This document shows, one piece after another, positions 15,692 through 18,113 of a stretch of DNA of 18,113 bases; positions within the stretch are counted from its first letter, which is position 1; the number at the start of each line of letters is the position of its first letter. The notes under the pieces were generated by a model, which was not told the DNA's origin, made no database searches, and saw only the letters and a program-made list of their open reading frames with translations. The stretch covers positions 1 to 18,113 of the forward strand of contig QNAU01000003.1 of the NCBI GenBank assembly GCA_003641545.1, in the 5' to 3' direction. The DNA is from Thermotoga sp. (GTDB lineage: Bacteria > Thermotogota > Thermotogae > B21-G9). The translations under genes and the position numbers were made by a program.

Positions 15692-17119
15692 ATGGAAATT
15701 TTAAAGGATAGGCGAAGAACATACGGTGAACATTTGACTTCTATCAATATATTTAAAAAATTCATCCTACCCGAAATAAAAGAGGAGATTTATAAATACA
15801 GGTGGGTAGATCTATTCTGTGGTGAAGGCAACCTCATTCTGCCCATCTTGGAACTGGTGCCCGAAAAACAGAGAGTTGATTTTTTCAAAAAACACATATT
15901 CCTTTTTGACATTCAAAAAGAACTCGTGGAAAAATCCATCCTGAACGCCATCAAATACGGAATCCCCAGAGAAATAGCTGAAAAAAATATCGTTCAAAGG
16001 GATACGCTCAAGAATTACCCAACCTTTATTTTCGATGATGATCTACCCGTCTATCACATCACAAACCCTCCTTATCTTTATATAGGCTACATTGTAAAAC
16101 ACGATGAAACACGAAAACATTTAGAGTATTTTCGTGGTCCGAACGAAGGATATCAGGACCTGTATCAATTGGCTCTGATGAATGATCTCCGACACAATGT
16201 AAAAAAGATGATATACATCATACCATCCAATTTTCTATTTGGATTTTCGGTATCAAATAAGATTAGGGATGATTTTCTCCAATATTACAGTATCAGGAAG
16301 GCATTCATTTTCGAAAAAAAGATATTCGAATTCACGGGAACCAACGTTATCATCTGTTTCTTTGAAAGAAAGAAAAATCCTAAGAAAGAGAAGATGATTT
16401 TTGAAGGTGAGAAAATAAACAAGGGGATTCAAAAGAGAATTTATGTTCTTGACCCCAAGAATCATTTTAGAGCAGGAAGTGAATTTGAGGAGTTTGTCAA
16501 GCAGTTCAAAGCTTCTAAACCATTAAAAGTTTCCTATTATTTAACGATGGAAGAAATTGAGAAAAATAAAGGAGATAATGAAATCACAGTTATAGACGCC
16601 AACGCTTTCAATGGAAAAGAATATGAGAGAAGAATTTTTAAGGTGAATGATGAGCTTTATAGGAAAATCAAATCGAATATTCTTTTCGTTAGGACAGTTG
16701 ATACAGGTAGTTTGAGTGGAAGGGCAGGGTTGTATCTAATCAAGGAAGTTTTTGGAGTGGATGGCATCTTAGTTTCAAAGTCAAAATATAGAACACATCC
16801 AATACACGTATTTTTAACACCTCTCTTGAGCGAAGATGATCAAATATTGTTGAAAAATTATTTCAATTTAGTTTTGGAGTATTTCAGGGAAAAAACCGAT
16901 AGTGAGTTCATGACAACCTACAAATATTCAAATAGTGAATACACCAGGAAGTATCTTGGACTCTCCCAGGTAAAGGAGTTAATAGAAACCTTCCCTATCC
17001 TGAGTTTGGAAAAAAATGAACGTGATGAATTTGAACGCCTAATCTACGAAGGAGGTATCGAAGAAGTCATCGATTTTATCAAATCGTTCAATCGATCAAA
17101 GGAGTTGTCATTATGGTAA
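15692..17119 (+). CDS. Type II DNA adenine-N6 methyltransferase, gamma-class order
   Basis: The modification half of a restriction-modification pair, transferring methyl from S-adenosylmethionine to an adenine in the recognition site to protect host DNA. In the 475-residue protein, motif X comes first (YGEHLTSINIFKKFILPEI, 11-29), then motif I WVDLFCGEGNLI (38-49), the acidic residue of motif II in FLFDIQ (Asp73), motif III-like QRDTL, and the catalytic motif IV ITNPPYLY (123-130). The variable target-recognition region occupies roughly residues 230-470. Motif order X-I-IV then recognition domain is the gamma arrangement. The start ATG is supported by AGGAGAGG seven to ten bases upstream. The nuclease gene overlaps its 3' end by seven bases. 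Base composition is much more A+T-rich than the genes to the left, in keeping with horizontal transfer. Recognition sequence cannot be read from the protein. Confidence 0.92.
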   Translation: MEILKDRRRTYGEHLTSINIFKKFILPEIKEEIYKYRWVDLFCGEGNLILPILELVPEKQRVDFFKKHIFLFDIQKELVEKSILNAIKYGIPREIAEKNIVQRDTLKNYPTFIFDDDLPVYHITNPPYLYIGYIVKHDETRKHLEYFRGPNEGYQDLYQLALMNDLRHNVKKMIYIIPSNFLFGFSVSNKIRDDFLQYYSIRKAFIFEKKIFEFTGTNVIICFFERKKNPKKEKMIFEGEKINKGIQKRIYVLDPKNHFRAGSEFEEFVKQFKASKPLKVSYYLTMEEIEKNKGDNEITVIDANAFNGKEYERRIFKVNDELYRKIKSNILFVRTVDTGSLSGRAGLYLIKEVFGVDGILVSKSKYRTHPIHVFLTPLLSEDDQILLKNYFNLVLEYFREKTDSEFMTTYKYSNSEYTRKYLGLSQVKELIETFPILSLEKNERDEFERLIYEGGIEEVIDFIKSFNRSKELSLW

Positions 17120-18072
17120 TAAGGAAAAACATGGAATATTGGAGAATATCTCTTGAGAATCCAGAACCCGTGGCGGATGATTATTACATATTTGATAAAA
17201 TAATAGTTAATGATAAGAATTTGATTCGGAAAGTGGAAAGATTAAGAGAATTGATAATCGCTTATTGTGTGATATACGAAAGGAATGAAAAGGCATCCAT
17301 TGATATCCTAAATGAAATTTACAAGATAATAGTATCCATTGATAAAATACAATATACAGAGTTCATAGCGTTTTGGAAAGCTTTGGATATGTCTCTCTCG
17401 GTCTTCAAGAAGTTGCCAAATCAGGAGTTTATTTTAGCTGAATTGCTGAAAATGTATTGCTCACGAAGGCGAAAGTTGTATGATGAGTTAGGTTACTCAA
17501 ACATTACTGTTCAAGCTCTATATGATAGCAGTGCATCCAGAAAAAAGGGGTCAGCTGGAATAATAAAATTACTTGATTTAGCAGGTAGAATACTCAATCT
17601 GAAAGAGAAGGAACACTTGAGAAAGATCGAAGAAATCGAGATTCAGGATCGCGGTTACTTCCTCCCAGATAGAGGGGATGAAGCTCTTTTCAAGTCATTT
17701 TGCGAAAGATTTGGCATTGATTATCAATTTGGAAAGGAACATCAAGGTAAGGAACCAGACATTGTTCTAAAAATAAACGATCATTTCTTTATAATAGAAG
17801 CAAAACATATTAAAGAATCAGGTGGAGCTCAAGATAAACAAATTGTTGAGATAATAGAATTTATAAGATATTCAGAGGATCTAAATTTCATATATTATGT
17901 TTCATTCATGGATGGGGTCTATTTTAATAACTTCATTTGGACACCACCTGAAAATAATACGAAAGTAAACAGGCAAAAAAGGGATATAGAAAAATACTTG
18001 AAGGAGAATCCAAACAATTTCTTCGTTAATACAGCAGGATTTAAGGAATTACTTAAGGATCTATCAAGTTAA
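17113..18072 (+). CDS. Type II restriction endonuclease, PD-(D/E)XK fold
   Basis: The restriction half of the pair, predicted to cut unmethylated copies of the same site recognised by the upstream methyltransferase. The 319-residue protein has a helical N-terminal half (about 1-175) of unknown fold, which may carry site recognition. The C-terminal nuclease core is RGDEALFKSFCERFGI (187-202), then PDIVLKI with Asp216, twelve residues, and FIIEAKH with Glu229 and Lys231: the D-x12-ExK catalytic motif. KESGGAQDKQIVEIIEF (234-250) and several aromatic strands follow. I do not recognise the specific endonuclease family, so the cut site stays open. The ATG at 17113 lies within the last codons of the methyltransferase gene (ATGGTAA), so translation is coupled and the methylase is made first. 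No controller (C) protein gene is present. Codon use is A+T-rich like its partner. Confidence 0.85.
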   Translation: MVIRKNMEYWRISLENPEPVADDYYIFDKIIVNDKNLIRKVERLRELIIAYCVIYERNEKASIDILNEIYKIIVSIDKIQYTEFIAFWKALDMSLSVFKKLPNQEFILAELLKMYCSRRRKLYDELGYSNITVQALYDSSASRKKGSAGIIKLLDLAGRILNLKEKEHLRKIEEIEIQDRGYFLPDRGDEALFKSFCERFGIDYQFGKEHQGKEPDIVLKINDHFFIIEAKHIKESGGAQDKQIVEIIEFIRYSEDLNFIYYVSFMDGVYFNNFIWTPPENNTKVNRQKRDIEKYLKENPNNFFVNTAGFKELLKDLSS

Positions 18073-18113
18073 GTGGTTGTATCAAGTAAATTGTGTTTAG
18101 TAAGATTCAGCAC

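Noticed and set aside
18062..18087. TATCAAGT repeated twice at the end of the nuclease gene
   Set aside because: An eight-base repeat 18 bases apart in A+T-rich DNA near the window edge is easily chance, and nothing else supports a site.

Overview
The window looks like ordinary chromosome of a thermophilic or moderately thermophilic bacterium of the Thermotogota. This rests on several things seen together: Arg codons mostly AGA/AGG and many ATA codons, strong GGAGGTGA-type ribosome binding sites, tight ATGA overlaps, a TrmI and a TGS-plus-kinase protein very like those I recall from Thermotoga maritima (where they are also near neighbours with a C-terminal protease), and a dnaG-rpoD-DUF501 arrangement. 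The genus is not certain.

Layout, left to right. (1) Bases 1-2384, + strand: the 3' part of dnaG, then rpoD, overlapping by ATGA. (2) Bases 2361-8856, - strand, read right to left: a compact run of a TGS/nucleoside-kinase-like protein, TrmI tRNA m1A58 methyltransferase, a CtpA-type protease, a small multi-spanning membrane protein, a Wzi-like beta-barrel and a DUF501 protein, whose 3' end overlaps the end of rpoD tail to tail. (3) Bases 8902-9023, + strand: one tRNA-Gln(TTG) gene with a near-consensus promoter and a T-run right after its CCA. (4) Bases 9035-12350, - strand: a membrane-anchored parvulin-type PPIase with its own near-consensus promoter, and upstream of it a class IV (branched-chain type) aminotransferase. 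(5) Bases 12439-12855, + strand: a small exported protein of unknown function. (6) Bases 12856-15353, - strand: threonine synthase and a secreted glycoside hydrolase in ATGA overlap. (7) Bases 15328-15691: the only long gap without an intact gene. It holds the C-terminal end of a broken gene that overlaps thrC, a possible insertion-sequence end and a tandem direct repeat. (8) Bases 15692-18072, + strand: a two-gene type II restriction-modification system (gamma-class adenine methyltransferase followed by a PD-(D/E)XK nuclease), clearly richer in A+T than the rest.

Most of the window is housekeeping: replication, transcription, tRNA modification, envelope protein folding and turnover, and amino acid synthesis. 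The accessory part is the right end. There the restriction-modification pair lies beside a truncated gene and possible mobile-element debris, which reads as a transfer or insertion scar upstream of thrC. I found no CRISPR array, rRNA, phage genes or intact transposase.
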